Source: Ornithodoros turicata (Eukaryota > Arthropoda > Arachnida > Ixodida > Argasidae). From it: 64,000 nt of DNA. Below the pieces are notes generated by a model, which was given only the letters and a program-made list of their open reading frames with translations, did not search any database and was not told the origin of the DNA. Positions 1 to 11,622 of this stretch are shown here, piece by piece (position 1 is the stretch's first letter; each line of letters begins with the position of its first letter). The stretch lies in the NCBI RefSeq assembly GCF_037126465.1, contig NC_088201.1, forward strand, positions 137,482,052-137,546,051, written 5' to 3'. The position numbers and the translations under genes are program-made.

Positions 1-2300
1 TCGTGAGCCCGTGACCTTTCCCGCGGCAGCCACACTAGCGGGGATGACTGCTCTAGCGTGATGAGTTTAGGTATTCGCGGTGCCGATAGAAAAAAGAGAA
101 AAATATGGAGATGCGCCGATTTTCTGCTCGTCCATTACTCTCTTTAACTGTCAAACGTGGAATCAAGTTCACGTCGGTGCAAATAACCTTCCTTTACATT
201 TATGCGGCATAACTTAGGTCAAAGCCCCTTTTAAATCTCATTGTCTTGAAGCGTGTAACCAGTACTCCTTAAAGACCCTTACCCTGTATTCACAGAAGTC
301 AGTTTTTTGCCGGCTGACGCCCAGGCGGCAGGGAACGTCACCGCTCTCTAGTGACACGTGACCGGCGCTTTTCGCCGCGTCACCACTTCCTATTATCCGG
401 AGCGGCAGTCGGAGGCAGCCGGACATCTTGTCCTCCCGGCACCGATTCTGACCACCGACGGCGTCTGCTGCCGGCAGAAGGAGAAGATGACGCAGCAGAT
501 ACGGATCGCGTTTGCTTTTTATTTCATCAGGATTGTTCTGTGTGTGTCCCATACAACGGCATTCACTGTACTATGGCAAATTCTGAATTGGAACGCCAAC
601 GATGCTTGGCTTTACCGCGAAACTAGTGCAATGACACACCGGCGCAGCAGCTTCGGAACAATTATGCAATGCATAGATAGATGCCTACAATGCAGTGTTG
701 CATAGAATGCTTTTTCTTTGCGTGAGGCGAAACAGACACGGAATACAAAGTATGAATTTTATAAACGCGGACATTTCTTTCGCTGGACAAACCCTGACTA
801 TACACAATCGTTCGCGTGTACCTTTTCAATATATGTATAAACACATAATAACTGGAAGCTACTCTTCGTACCGAAAGGAAAATAAAAATTGAATGGCTTT
901 AATTTAATTTAATTAGTTATTGCCTAGCTGTAGCTCGATATCGCAGCGTCGTAACCAGTCTATCACTTGTCGGGACGCTATCGCACTTATATTGGTGCTC
1001 AGCATCGAGATACGCTTCATTTGTGGAAAATAAAATCAAATGTGAGGACGTCTATTCTCGAAATACTCTGACAGGAGTTTGGGTCGTCCACACGGAGATG
1101 TGGGTTAAGGCTGTTTTACATTCCATAAGGCTTATTCAGTATCTATTCTCTGGCCCATATCTTGTCCCGGTTTTTCATGTGAATGCACTCTGAGCGCAAG
1201 GAGCGCAAGTGCAATAAGTTTTCTCTTTCATTGGTCCATCTTACGCTAGACACAGACGAAATGCAAGCGCAAAAGAGGAAACAGAAGGAAATGGAAAACT
1301 GACAGCCGTCGGCAAAATGACCCGTGTGAACGCTAGAGAATGAGCAAGCGTCTTCAGACGCGTAGTGACCTCGTTTCTCTCGGATAACCTTTCACTCCTT
1401 CCCAACTTGCTGCCGGCAGAAAACTGACTCGTGTGGATACAGGGTTAAGCGAAAGATTGCTGGGGATCTCGTCAGCGTCTCTGTAAGTCACGTAGAAATC
1501 GCAAGGAGAGAAGCTAGTATAAAAAATAACAGAGAGAGAGAAAGAGAAATCGGGTTAGGAAAGAGTTCTAACAAGGCTGCGCTCTTCTCCGGAGCACCGA
1601 AATTCAGAAGCCGCCGTGATAGGTACTGTTCACTCATATTTGCTGAAGCTTTAGATTTGTGCTACTAAAATTAGCGCACTTCGGTAAAATAATTACGCAG
1701 TCCTAAGAAGGTTAGCGTTTTGGGATACACACTGCGCTCTAACACACAGTTACCGTCCATCCTCCGCCGTCTGTTTCCATATCACAGTAAGCAGAGACAG
1801 GCCGTGGTGAGTTCTTGTAAGGGAAGATGTCGTAGATACCACTGCGGTGCTTGCCAGTGGCGAAGATGTCCGCGCAATCGCTCGGACGTCCTAATGGTCC
1901 AAAGTAAAAGTGCATCTTTATAGAAGCTAGCGCACATGTTGGCTTGAAGCTTCATCACCGTTTTGACTATTTAACACCAGCGTAGCTTGCTCTAACATAG
2001 AAGCTAGCTTTTTGTATAAGTTCGTGAGTCGTGCTTACCAGTTGGGAGGAGCTCTTTGAGTGTCGCAACACATTCCTCAATCATTCCCGAGGTCCGCCAG
2101 GGAGGTAGTGCACATTGAATCGTTGAGGCAACAATAAGCGTCGTTAACGCAGAAGCAATCATCTTACGAACCTGCAGGTATTCGCAACATGCAGTGCATA
2201 CAACAACTAAAATCGGATCACACTTTTAAAATGAAGCCATCGAGGTGTGCGTTTTTTTTTACAACATACGGTGAGAAGAGCGTCTCCGCAGGAGTGCAAG
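1..2300. other. No supported gene
   Basis: I see no coding region with recognisable motifs in this stretch. The open frames are short (under 120 codons), overlap each other on both strands and show no family signature. The sequence is mixed in composition, with a short purine-rich GA tract near 1530-1550 and no tandem array. It may hold introns or decayed repeats. Confidence 0.4.
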
Positions 2301-2304
2301 ATGC

Positions 2305-2707
2305 AGTTTGCACGCATGGGCGTACCGAGAGGGGGACAGGGGTGGTGTATCCCCCGGGGCCTCAAGGTCACTTATGAAATTTGTGCACTACTTATTCATA
2401 GGTCGTCATGATTTTTCTTGCACCCGCACAGTCCGCAGTGTCCGTCTCCAGGAGAGAGGTAAGGGCAGTGATTTTTCCAGACCCCCCTACACCCCCAACA
2501 GCCCCCAAAATCTGGAGAAGACCCTTAAAATTTTGTGAGATTACACAATATGTCGTCAGAAGCATGTAAATACCCCACATTGCGGACCCGAACCACCCCC
2601 CAAGGACGAAACTCTGGTTAAACACTGGGTGAGGGGGTTGCACGCTTTGTGGACGCTTCCACCCACGGGAAGCACTTTGCCTCACCCCTTGAAAAAAAAA
2701 AAAAAAA
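2305..2707 (+). repeat. Possible poly-A-tailed interspersed repeat
   Basis: The stretch begins in a G-rich, C-rich low-complexity segment (GAGGGGGACAGGGG, then CCCCCGGGG) and ends in an uninterrupted run of about 17 A at 2691-2707. A poly-A end directly after non-coding sequence suggests a retroposed copy. I see no protein motif and no clear target duplication, so the family and the left boundary are guesses. Confidence 0.25.
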
Positions 2708-3084
2708 GAAACATGGGAACGACCATGCTTTCACCCCTTTTTATGCGCCTTTACGGTATGAGATAAGGGGAAAATATGGAAAAGATTATGCAGAAGTGTT
2801 GGTAACAAAATAATGGAACTGTTACTCTGCATTCAATTGTTATTAGTTGCTGGCGAATGGTACCAAGTTGGCGCAACCTAGAGTAAACAAAGCCTGATCG
2901 CTTAAAGAATGTGACGTAATCGATATGAGGGAACTAAAGTGAATTTTTTTTTCCTCGGGGAATGAAGGATTCCGTTACCTTGACACAAAGACTAAAGGAA
3001 CGGGATTCATGCATTGCATTCATGCTTTTGTGTTGGTGTCAAGCTAACACCGTCTTTCATAACCATGATGATAATTTTTTGCAG

Positions 3085-3330
3085 CTAAAAGCCCCTCTAA
3101 GAGTTCACCAATCACGACTGTGCTTCCTGTGGCCGCAGCTATGGAGAAAAACCACCATCAGCCACATGGCCAGCCACTCGGTAGTCAGAGAAAGCCTGAG
3201 TTTGAAGCCAAACGCCTGCGAATGCGGCGTTTGGCTGAAGGCGACCACATCGTGACGACAACCTGCCCTGACAAGCTGCTTCGAAGATCACCACCACCAT
3301 ATGTACACGTGGTGAAAAGAGGAGGAGGAA
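3085..3330 (+). CDS. Candidate internal exon of an unidentified gene
   Basis: An open stretch of 246 nt is preceded by a T-rich tract and GCAG (acceptor at 3084) and followed by GTAAGC (donor at 3331). The frame that passes through both sites is open for 81 codons. It encodes a basic, proline- and arginine-rich segment with KRLRMRRLAEGD and RRSPPPYVHVVKR. I do not recognise the family. The open frame continues past the donor to 3563, so an unspliced reading is also possible. No neighbouring exon was identified. This is the best candidate for host coding sequence in the window, but it rests only on splice-like signals and composition. Confidence 0.3.
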
Positions 3331-3569
3331 GTAAGCAGCCGTTCTTTGTCTACGTGGCATTCACCATGTTTCTACCAAAATGTCTAGATTGTGTGACACG
3401 CGCAAATGCACCGCACCAGCATTCACATGTTCATAGGACACGGCGAAAGACGAGTAGCAAGTCATGTGTCCGTAAGGTAATGTCCCAGAACTTCGACGGT
3501 CAAACGCTTCAAGAATTAGTCATCCCAAGGACCAAGTATAGGACTCTCAAACACTTGCCATAACCTTGC

Positions 3570-4180
3570 CTATAGACAAACACAAATAGGACAGCCGTCT
3601 TTCGTGTACAGCATAATGGAAGAGGACGGTATGGTTAGAAACTTGTACGCAGCTTCCGGATATATAATGCGGTGCAAAAATAAAGGAATACCCCTGAAAA
3701 TGGCGGTATATCGCCCCAGTCCCACTTTCACGTTGTCAAAAGCATTCTATTGCATTCAGCATCGTCGAGAACCACAGAAAGGATACTTTTCTTTTTCACA
3801 AGGTTGTATCATATAATGTTTTCATATTTCTCGCACATTTTTATATTTTGGCCTAGTGAAAAATATAGGAACACTTGGAGTTTTAGATAAGTGTACACAA
3901 GCAAATTAATATTATATCACTGAATACTTTAGGGCTTTGGCAGCAATAACGTCGGCGAAACGGCATTGAACACTCTCAATGGACAATTTCATTATTCGCG
4001 TCACACCTGGTGGCGGAATGCCGAACGTCGTATCTTTTCCCCCCCAATAAACATGATGACGCTTTTCGGACCTGCACGTTGCGTGGGAAGGTAGCAAGAG
4101 AAGATTGGAAGAAGAATGGGGAAAGAGTGAAAGCGCATTGTACTCATTACCAGTACAAAGGGTTGCCAAATGTCGACCTC
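3570..4180. other. No supported gene
   Basis: AT-rich sequence with only short open frames and no recognisable motif or repeat structure. Nothing here can be assigned. Confidence 0.4.
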
Positions 4181-4189
4181 AAACATCTG

Positions 4190-4462
4190 GGTAACCTTGA
4201 AGCCGATTGTCGCCCCCAGTGATCATGGCGGTGGCCTGCAGGTGGCTGCGCACGCGCACACTTTTGCCCCGGAAAAGGTCCATTAGGTAATGTGTGGTGT
4301 CGGCATCGGCGCACTCCCATGCATCCCATATTGCTTCTTTCAGCTCTTAGCGTGTACAATACTGGCGTCCGTTCGCGTAAATCCTGCGGAGAGTTCCCCA
4401 TAGGTTCTCGAGTGGGTTTGGGTCAGGACTATGGACTGGCCAAGGCAGGACTTGTTAGCCTT
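4190..4462 (-). pseudogene. Tc1/mariner transposase C-terminal fragment
   Basis: Read on the minus strand from about 4462, the sequence encodes a segment with LPWPVHSPDPNPLENLWG, which is the signature around the last catalytic residues of Tc1/mariner transposases (W-P-x-x-SPDLNPIENLW). It is followed by LRR, an in-frame TAA, then a helical region with KEAIWDAWE and THYLMDLFRGK, matching the usual C-terminal layout. Only the C-terminal third is present. The upstream catalytic core (first two aspartates, the DN-x-P-x-H motif) is absent or unrecognisable to the right of 4470. The in-frame stop and missing N-terminal DNA-binding region mark it as a dead fragment. No inverted repeats were located. 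Confidence 0.75.
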
Positions 4463-5084
4463 TTTCTATAATCAAACTCAAACTCAGCCTCCACTCATAC
4501 TCGGGTGGGCTGGCTCACGTGTACTGCATCATTATCTCGCTGGAAGTATAGATGCCCTGACGACGTCGACGACGACGGCACGGAAGAAGGAGACCTTGAA
4601 GGGGGCTGTGTGAATGGCTACAGAATTCATTCTACAACTGACGAAGTCGACATTAAAGTAGGACCCGCAACAAAATCACCACAAAGGTTGCGCTATGTCC
4701 GTAATCTTTGGGATGTCAGGAACATGGCATCTTTTGCCGGCGCTGCTTCATTTGACCCGCTCGTTCTCTGCAGGGACACTGCCTTTTTTTCCACCAAAGC
4801 GTACTTGCTTCTATCCCGTTGCAATCGACGCCGCAATGGTCGGCTAAATATGTTGCATAAGTGATTTCGGCAAGAGATTCACTACACGACGGAAACGGCA
4901 ACTACATGGGACGTCCTTTTTTGTTTCCTTCAAAACGCAAGAAAGAATGCAGCTTTCGAAGCAGACGACAATGCTGGGTGACGTCACGGTATCCTCCTCC
5001 GGACGAACCGCCGTAGTAGAGAGCTCCTCGCAGTTCGGTTTCGGCTTGCGCATTAATCGTTCGCGCAAAGTGCTTTATCTCTGG

Positions 5085-5360
5085 CCGTGTTGTTCATGTT
5101 TTTAAACTTCAGTCGGCATTTGAATCTACCGATTATTTTCTCAACTCTCCTCTACCAGTGTGGTATCCGAGAATGGAATAGCTTACCTTCTCATATTGCT
5201 ACTGTTACCAATCATGATGAATTTGTTACCTTGTGTGAAGTAGAGTTTTTGTTTAGTGCTCAAATATAGGTTATGGGCGCATGTTTTACCCCCTGATGTA
5301 ATGACTCTTCTGAGGCTCTTCAGGTAAATAAATGAAATGAAATGAAATGAAATGAAATGA
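5085..5360 (+). mobile_element. 3' end of a CR1/Jockey-like LINE with (AAATG)n tail
   Basis: The frame around 5130-5269 encodes a segment with GIREWNSLPSHI, which resembles the extreme C-terminus of CR1/L2/Jockey-type ORF2 proteins (G-x-x-x-WN-x-LP). A short 3' untranslated region follows, then AAATAAATG and about six AAATG units at 5325-5357. A 5'-truncated copy ending in a microsatellite-like tail is typical of these LINEs. The 5' truncation point is uncertain. It is a different lineage from the two (ATT)-tailed copies at 7.5-15.2 kb because its tail differs. Confidence 0.55.
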
Positions 5361-5369
5361 AAACTGAAT

Positions 5370-7490
5370 GCGACTGTTGTATTCGGTACCGAGAAGGTGG
5401 TTCGTGTTCGCTATGATGCTCACAATTTTTTTTTTTTTCGGGTCCTTGCGAAGTGCTTTAAGCGCGCCTGTGCTGAAGAAGGAGCCCAAGCCATCACTGA
5501 TGATCAGCCAAACTGAAAGTTTGTGAAATTTGTGCGAAAAGGTGTTAAAGATTATACTGCCATTTCTGACGATTTTCAGCCATACATAATCAGATAACAC
5601 AGCTCAAATGTGCAGCCGATGTAACAAATGTACAAGAGCCAGTGCGGCGCGATACCGCCGCTCTGAGAGGTGCCCCTATAGTTATGCACCGCACTGTATA
5701 ATCTGGATAGAGTGGCATGTCGGACGTGGGACTTACATTTAAAACGTGCCTTGAAGCTCCTGGATTGGCGATGAGTTGCTGTTTGCGGAGGGTATCAGAC
5801 AGCGCCCTGGATTCGCCCATGCCAGGTCGCAAGAGACACACTATATATAGGGTGTTCATCGGAAGCTGTAACTCCTTGGTTGTTTCAGCATTTCCCGGAA
5901 ATCCAGGTGCCCGTCTGTCAGATGAGGAAGTTATGGAAAAGGATTGGTTGTACGTTCCTGACGCGTCGGTTTTTTCTTGCCATGAGCCTTGATCCATGTA
6001 CAAAAAGCTCGTGATCATGAAGCGGCATTGTGTGTCTCGGGCGTGTTCGTCAAATGTGAACGATATACAGTCAAACCCCCATATATGAACCATGGACTTG
6101 TGAATTCCCTCGTTACGTGAATGACCAATGCTGAGCAGCGAAACATTCTTTTTTGCACGTGAATATGCGTTTACAGAACTTGACATTTTAATGATCTTCA
6201 AACTATTAACGTGAATGAAAGTAATCAATAGAGCGCGGAAAAATATGCACTACAAACTCTCAAAATATTCATTCAACTATGGACTGAAAATGAATAGAAT
6301 GAGGAATATATGCCACGTTTTTCATTGTTCTTGGTACGAAAGCAATTCACCAAATACATATTTTTTTTTAAGAAGAGTATTTTGTTAGGAATAACATGGT
6401 AAAATAAACCACACTCGTTCTGCAGCACACAACAGATAGTACTTGCGTCACGTATATAAATCATGGAACTCAACGCTTTAGGCATAAAATAGTGTAAACG
6501 CAGGCTAGCTTGTGGGCGTAACCCATGACAAAAGAAGCCTGAGCATGGACAATATGAAAGACAGGAATGGCAGTCATGGCTTTGCGTTCGGCACTGCGTC
6601 ATGCCCATGAAAATGCGAACGCCGCCTGTCTTGGTAACAGTAGTCGGGCGAAGGTGAAGTACGACCCATCGGTCCATGCACGCAGTGGAGGACGGGGCAG
6701 CCAGGGTATGGGCTGAACACCGCACCTCACCTAATCGCAACCCGGAAAAATATTCGGTTCCGACCAGAATTTTAGCGAAAGACGAGCCAACGCCGTCCGT
6801 GGACCAAGCAAATTCATCCATGAAAAAGGAAGTATGCTCTCGCACCTGAAAACATTGCAGGATATGCATTTTATTGCAAAATATGCCACCACGTGCATGA
6901 TATCCATTGTATGCACCATAGAACCCTTCTCATCGGTCCCTATAACCAAGACGAAGTGTTTTTCATCGTCCAGACACGAAACCATATCGAGCAAAATAAT
7001 TGTATTTGCATCAAACTCCGCCCTCTACTAATCGATGTTCTGACTAATAGCGCCTCCTTTTCAGGTTACTTGTACAGGTTACAGCCTATTGGGTAATAGA
7101 ATACCTATCGTCACCTAGTATTAGTTTGGACGTCAGTCGTGTCTGCATAAGAGCGAAATATCCACTTAGCGATTTCTCACTTTTAATGTAAATGTCAAGC
7201 GCTACAGAGATAAAAAAAAAAAAAAACGTGCAACAACTTACTACGATTGCTGTTGCTGATGCTACATCCCTGATGGAAATAGAAGGCATGGTGTCCATTA
7301 ATTCTCCCCGCAGTTGCAATGAGATTCAATGTAAAATCAGACGGCGAATTCATTCAATGTCTATAAGCGGAGTTAATCTCATTGAGGGATTTGGAGTTCT
7401 ACAAAAACCGCACCCAGCGAATAAGGAACCAATTCAAGGAATCGATCTAATGGATATCAATCAGTTCATCCAGTTCATGTGTCATCACCC
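5370..7490. other. No supported gene; undefined repeat-like sequence
   Basis: Two long minus-strand frames exist here (212 codons at 5590-6228 and 198 codons at 6273-6869), but neither shows a conserved motif and both look compositional. A CAGTCAAACCCCCATATATGA string near 6068 resembles the ends of pogo/Tigger-type DNA transposons, but I found no matching inverted partner. No gene can be supported. Confidence 0.35.
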
Positions 7491-7545
7491 CTGTAGTTGA
7501 AAGCGCTCACAGTATCATATGCTTAACTGAAACTTGGCTATGGTC

Positions 7546-7892
7546 TAGTATGGGCCCGTTTCACGACGTTTGGTGGCACTCCGAACCGTATTCTGGAGCG
7601 CCATTTCTGGTCGTGTAGCCGGGTGTTATTCCGTACATAGACACGTGTCACTTACACTGCGGCTCGGAAAAGCTCACGGTGCAAGGATTTCCACAAAAGA
7701 GATGACGTTCCCAATACGGCGGTAAGGCAGGGAACACGCCGTACACGACCGTCTAGTAAGGGCGCTCCCCACTAGAGGAAGGCAGTTGGCGCTGCGGTCG
7801 CCAGACGAAACCTTAGTGCAACAGGTCCTTTGGGAGGAGCCGAATTTGTCGTGTGACGAATTCATTGTCACCCTCTTAATTTTTCCATCAAC
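7546..7892. mobile_element. Unidentified insertion inside LINE copy G
   Basis: The endonuclease domain of LINE copy G is interrupted between TETWL (ending near 7545) and the resumption at a YFP-type codon run near 7893. The roughly 350 bp between have no counterpart in copy H (11076-15170). No coding motif is seen. It could be a short non-autonomous element; I could not define its ends or a target duplication. Confidence 0.35.
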
Positions 7893-8850
7893 ATCAACGT
7901 CATATTTTCCTGCATCATAATGTAGTCCGTGCTGACCATTGCACAACACATTCTGGACGCTGCGGCGGATCCCTCATAGCTATCGATTCCAAATTTTCAT
8001 GCATACGACGCCATGATCTTGAACTGACTAATGAATGTGTCTGGATCGAGTTGAAACTCAGACGTAGCCGTAAACTGCTCTTTGGGAATCACTACCTCCC
8101 CCAGTTTACGACGTAGGCGCTCTTGAGAAGTACTTCAAAGGCCTGGAGGGGAAGGTCCTTGGCTTCCCAGGAGATCTCTTGATTGGTTATCTTGGTGGGT
8201 GATCTTGGTGATTTCAACGCCCCAGGTGTTGACTTCTCGAATGAAATCCTTCGGAGGCGCCATTTCACAAGCTTTCGTTTAGGTCACTTGCTGTGAGACT
8301 TTGCTCACGTCTATAACCTTTCGCAATACAATCACGTGCCCAACAAAGATGGGCACACGTTGGACCTATGTCTTGCTAGCACTCTCGTCTCTGTGTAACA
8401 TGCTGACCATCCACTGGTGCCAGCTGACAGCTATCATCCCCCTCTGCTCATTTCATCTGTCTTTGAAATTACAAATGGTCTGCATAACGCACCACACGCA
8501 AAAAGACTCAACCTACGGCAGGGCCACTATACGGCCTGTATCGACACGTTAATGAGTACAGCTTTCCTTTTGTCTATTCTACCAATGACCCTTGTCCATT
8601 CACACATTCCTCGACAACGTAAATACCCAACCTGGTTCCCGCCACAAACGCGGCCGTATCTATGGAAGAAAAAAAATCATCACAAGCATCAGAAACTCGA
8701 ATTACAGTCCGACTGCGACTTGTTTGCAATATACCGCGCGCGCTTCAAAACGTATTTCAAAGCTGATCACGAGGCATATGTCGCGTCAGCTGAAGACGAT
8801 ATTCCAAGAAACCTGAAACGCTTTTGGAGTCATCACCATCTTCAGAATAA

Positions 8851-9729
8851 GTGTCCTACGTCACTATCAGTGGCTCGTTTACTAGTTCTGATTCCAATTT
8901 TGTCAGTGAGCGTTTTGCAGCTCACTCAGCTTCAGTATTCACTCGCCCAACATGCACTGCAAACGCCCCATCGCATAGTGATTCCGGCTTTTTCAACGCT
9001 GGAGCCAGGTTTAAAATGTCGGAGGATGGTGTCTTCTTGTCAATTCGCAGACTGCGGCAGACCCCGACCCCGACTCCAGGTCCTGACGGCGTACGTGCTG
9101 TATTGTTCAACGCGTTTGCTGATATTTTTGCGCCTGTCCTCATTTATATATTCAATTTATCTCTGAAAATCTGCATATATCCTATAGTGCATAGAAGTCA
9201 TCTCTCGTTATCCCTTCTCATAAATCTGGCGACACTAAAGATGTTTCGAATTATAGGCCTATCAGCATTTTATGCGCTTTCTCGCAGGTATTTGAACAAA
9301 CTGTCAGCAAGCCGATTATCGCTGATACCCAACACGGATTCCACCAAGGCAGGTCGGTCGATACTCGATAGTAACCTTGGTACGCTTGTGTCGATCTCGG
9401 CGTCTATGGTTGATAACAGAGCAGAAGTTGATGCTGTATATTTTGAGGCATCTAAAGCTTTTGATTTAATGGATCTTGGCATTTTGCTGTCTAAACTGCG
9501 TTCCCATGGCGTGTGTCCAGCTCTTGCGGAATCCGTGCAATCGTACTTGCGCAACCTCACGTGTGTCGTATCTGTCAGCGGTGTCAAATCCAAGCATTAT
9601 ACTCCGACATCTGGTGTTCCTCAGGGCTCCAACCTTGGGCCGCTGTTATTCAATATCGTCGTTAACGACGTAATGTCAAATGTTCAGTATTCCCAGCTGC
9701 TCCAGTACGCTGGCGTCACGAAGGTATAG
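8851..9729 (+). pseudogene. LINE copy G reverse transcriptase remnant
   Basis: This is the longest open stretch of copy G (292 codons). It contains RT fingers/palm blocks in order: TPGPDGV near the start, a degenerate block 3, EASKAFD for the block carrying the first catalytic aspartate (F-D), SGVPQGSNLGPLLFN for block B, and YAGV in place of the YADD box. Loss of both aspartates of the active-site box means the product could not polymerise. The next blocks continue in other frames to about 10267. Confidence 0.7.
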
Positions 9730-11004
9730 TTGCTTGTTCTCCGAACGACTGTTCGCTATTACAGTCCAACACCGATAGTGTCACCTCTTGGTGTGCTAGG
9801 AATAAATTAGTAATCAATTATGCAAAAACTAAAGTCGTATCTTTCTCATGCAGAAGTAATATAATTGGATTCCATTATTTCTCAAACGGCAATACCATTC
9901 ATCGCACTAGCTTTGTGCGTGACCTGGGCGTTGTATTTCCAAGTTGCATTTCACTGAACCCGTCTGCATGGTACGTTGGCTCACCTTGCATACTCTAGGC
10001 CTATTGACATACACGTGCAAATCATTCTCTAACCCAGATGTTTTTCTTCGCCTCTACACAGCTTATGTGGTACCACGTCTCACTTACGCGTCACTAGCGT
10101 GGAATTCTCATAGCAATACTGACTCAAAACGCGTTGAAGCTGTTCAGAACAAAGCACTGCACTTATTGCATTACTTGTACTTAAGGGGTACTTCTGAACT
10201 ACGTGTGTTTGGTTACGAACAACTTTTCCTATACCTTGGACTTCGCTTTCGATTCGACGCGACATGAGTGACGCTATCTTCTTCCTTAAATGTAACCATA
10301 CTCATGTTGACGTTCCACAGTTGCTGAGCAGGTTGAATTTTGCAATTCCGCGGTGATACGAACGTGTGTAAGGGTTACCCACTATCACTTGGCCGCGTGC
10401 TTATCAATTCGCCACCTAATATTTGTCATGTATTTTTTAAATTCACTTACTCCCTTTAAAAAGCTATTGTATCTGTCCTTCTGTCGCTATAACTTGAATT
10501 TAATCAGTTTTGTCTGCTGTACATATTAACCTCCCATGAACCCCTCCTGCTCCTCCCTCCCTCTCCCTCCTTACTCCCCCTCTCCTCCCCCTCCCTCCCC
10601 TCTTACTCCTTCGGTTCCTCCTATTCCCTCATCCAACGTGAATCTTTCCATAATCTTCCAATGTATATACCCTCCACGGCATAAATTATTCCTCTAATTA
10701 TTGTATTGCATTGTGCCTGTGTTTTGCTCTTTTGGACACTTATGCCCAAATGTACGATGTTGTTTGTAGTGTATTTGTCCTGACATGGTTTTCAAGTTCT
10801 TCTCCTCTTCAATTGTGTAATTTTGGTGCGCCTCGTGCCTGTTTTGGTGTGGTTTAGGTTACCTTGTTGTTGTGATGGTCTATTGTCTCGCATCAGACCA
10901 AATTTTAAGCTGTGTGATGTGTTGTATTCTTTTCTGTATATCTATCTCCGATAGTGCGCTAACACAAAGGCCTTGGGCCGATCTTGAGCACTAAATAAAA
11001 CCAT

Positions 11005-11070
11005 TATTGTTGTTATTATTATTAATATTATTATTACTATTATTATTATTGTTATTATTATTATTATTAT
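11005..11070 (+). repeat. (ATT)n microsatellite tail of LINE copy G
   Basis: About 65 bp of ATT/GTT trinucleotides directly follow an ACTAAATAAAACC end. CR1- and Jockey-group LINEs commonly end in short tandem repeats instead of poly-A. The next LINE copy starts immediately after it. Confidence 0.8.
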
Positions 11071-11088
11071 TCGAATTTTTGCGCAAAT

Positions 11089-11622
11089 GTGGCGTCGTCG
11101 CAGCCGGCTTCCCTCCCTACTTCGGCCCCATCTAAGGATTTGACTCGAATGCCGGGAGTCACGTTCGCGGCACAGGCCGCTGAACTACCTGTAGGTAACA
11201 CATCTTCACCAAGTCCTTCTCACAGTGTGATGTCGCCGAGTGAAATGCCCAACGTACGTGCACCTCAGCCCAGAGCTCTCTTCGGCACGTCGATTTCCGA
11301 AGGCCTCCGTGCCGTGGAACCGCGCCGCGCCAACAAGGCACTATTCGTCACCAAGCTCCTTCCTGCGACAACTGTAGACGACATCACTGCATTCGTCGCA
11401 AAGAAAACTGACTCCTCGTCTATCGAGTGCACAAAGTTAAAGTCACGTTTCGAAACCTACGCCTCGTTCCACATCTCAACTGACGACGCTGCCTTTTACA
11501 TCCTTCGCGGTTTTGCAGTGGGGCCCTCTGGCTGCTTAGTCAAGCAGTTCAGGGGTCGGCTCCACAGCAGCATGATCTACAGTTCCGACCAACATGCTCT
11601 CACGGATGTCAGTCAAGAATGA
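11089..11622 (+). pseudogene. LINE copy H ORF1 (C-terminal part)
   Basis: The frame encodes a low-complexity Ser/Pro/Thr-rich N-terminal half and a folded C-terminal half from about residue 75 (ALFVTKLLPATTVDDITAF, YASFHIS, a GPSGCLVKQFRG end). That pattern matches the RRM-like nucleic-acid-binding domain common in ORF1 proteins of CR1/L2/Jockey-group LINEs. It runs up to the start of the ORF2 frame and overlaps it by 29 nt in the displayed reading. No CCHC knuckle is visible. It starts in the sequence that directly abuts the preceding ATT tail, so the true N-terminus is probably lost. Confidence 0.5.

Larger units (their letters stand above)
7495..11070 (+). mobile_element. Decayed CR1/Jockey-like LINE (copy G)
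   Basis: This degenerate copy parallels the better-preserved copy at 11076-15170. Near 7515-7545 it encodes ICLTETWL, the endonuclease motif also seen in copy H as ICLSETWL. The endonuclease resumes at about 7893-8240 (GSLIAID, then a tract parallel to VWIEIHRL). The reverse transcriptase follows at 8850-9730: PTPTPGPDGVRAVLF, EASKAFD, SGVPQGSNLGPLLFNIVVNDV. The active site is degraded: where copy H has YADD, this copy reads YAGV at about 9708-9719. The thumb and C-terminal region follow to about 10270. The 3' UTR ends in ACTAAATAAAACC and an (ATT)n tail at about 11010-11070. Frameshifts and stops throughout show it is dead. The clade is judged by motif style only. Confidence 0.75.

Noticed and set aside
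6062..6135. pogo/Tigger-like transposon end
   Set aside because: The CAGTCAAACCCC text is suggestive, but no inverted partner or transposase was found nearby.
5590..6869. Two long minus-strand proteins (212 and 198 codons)
   Set aside because: No motif, no domain-like pattern, compositional noise, and overlapping plus-strand frames. Not reported as genes.
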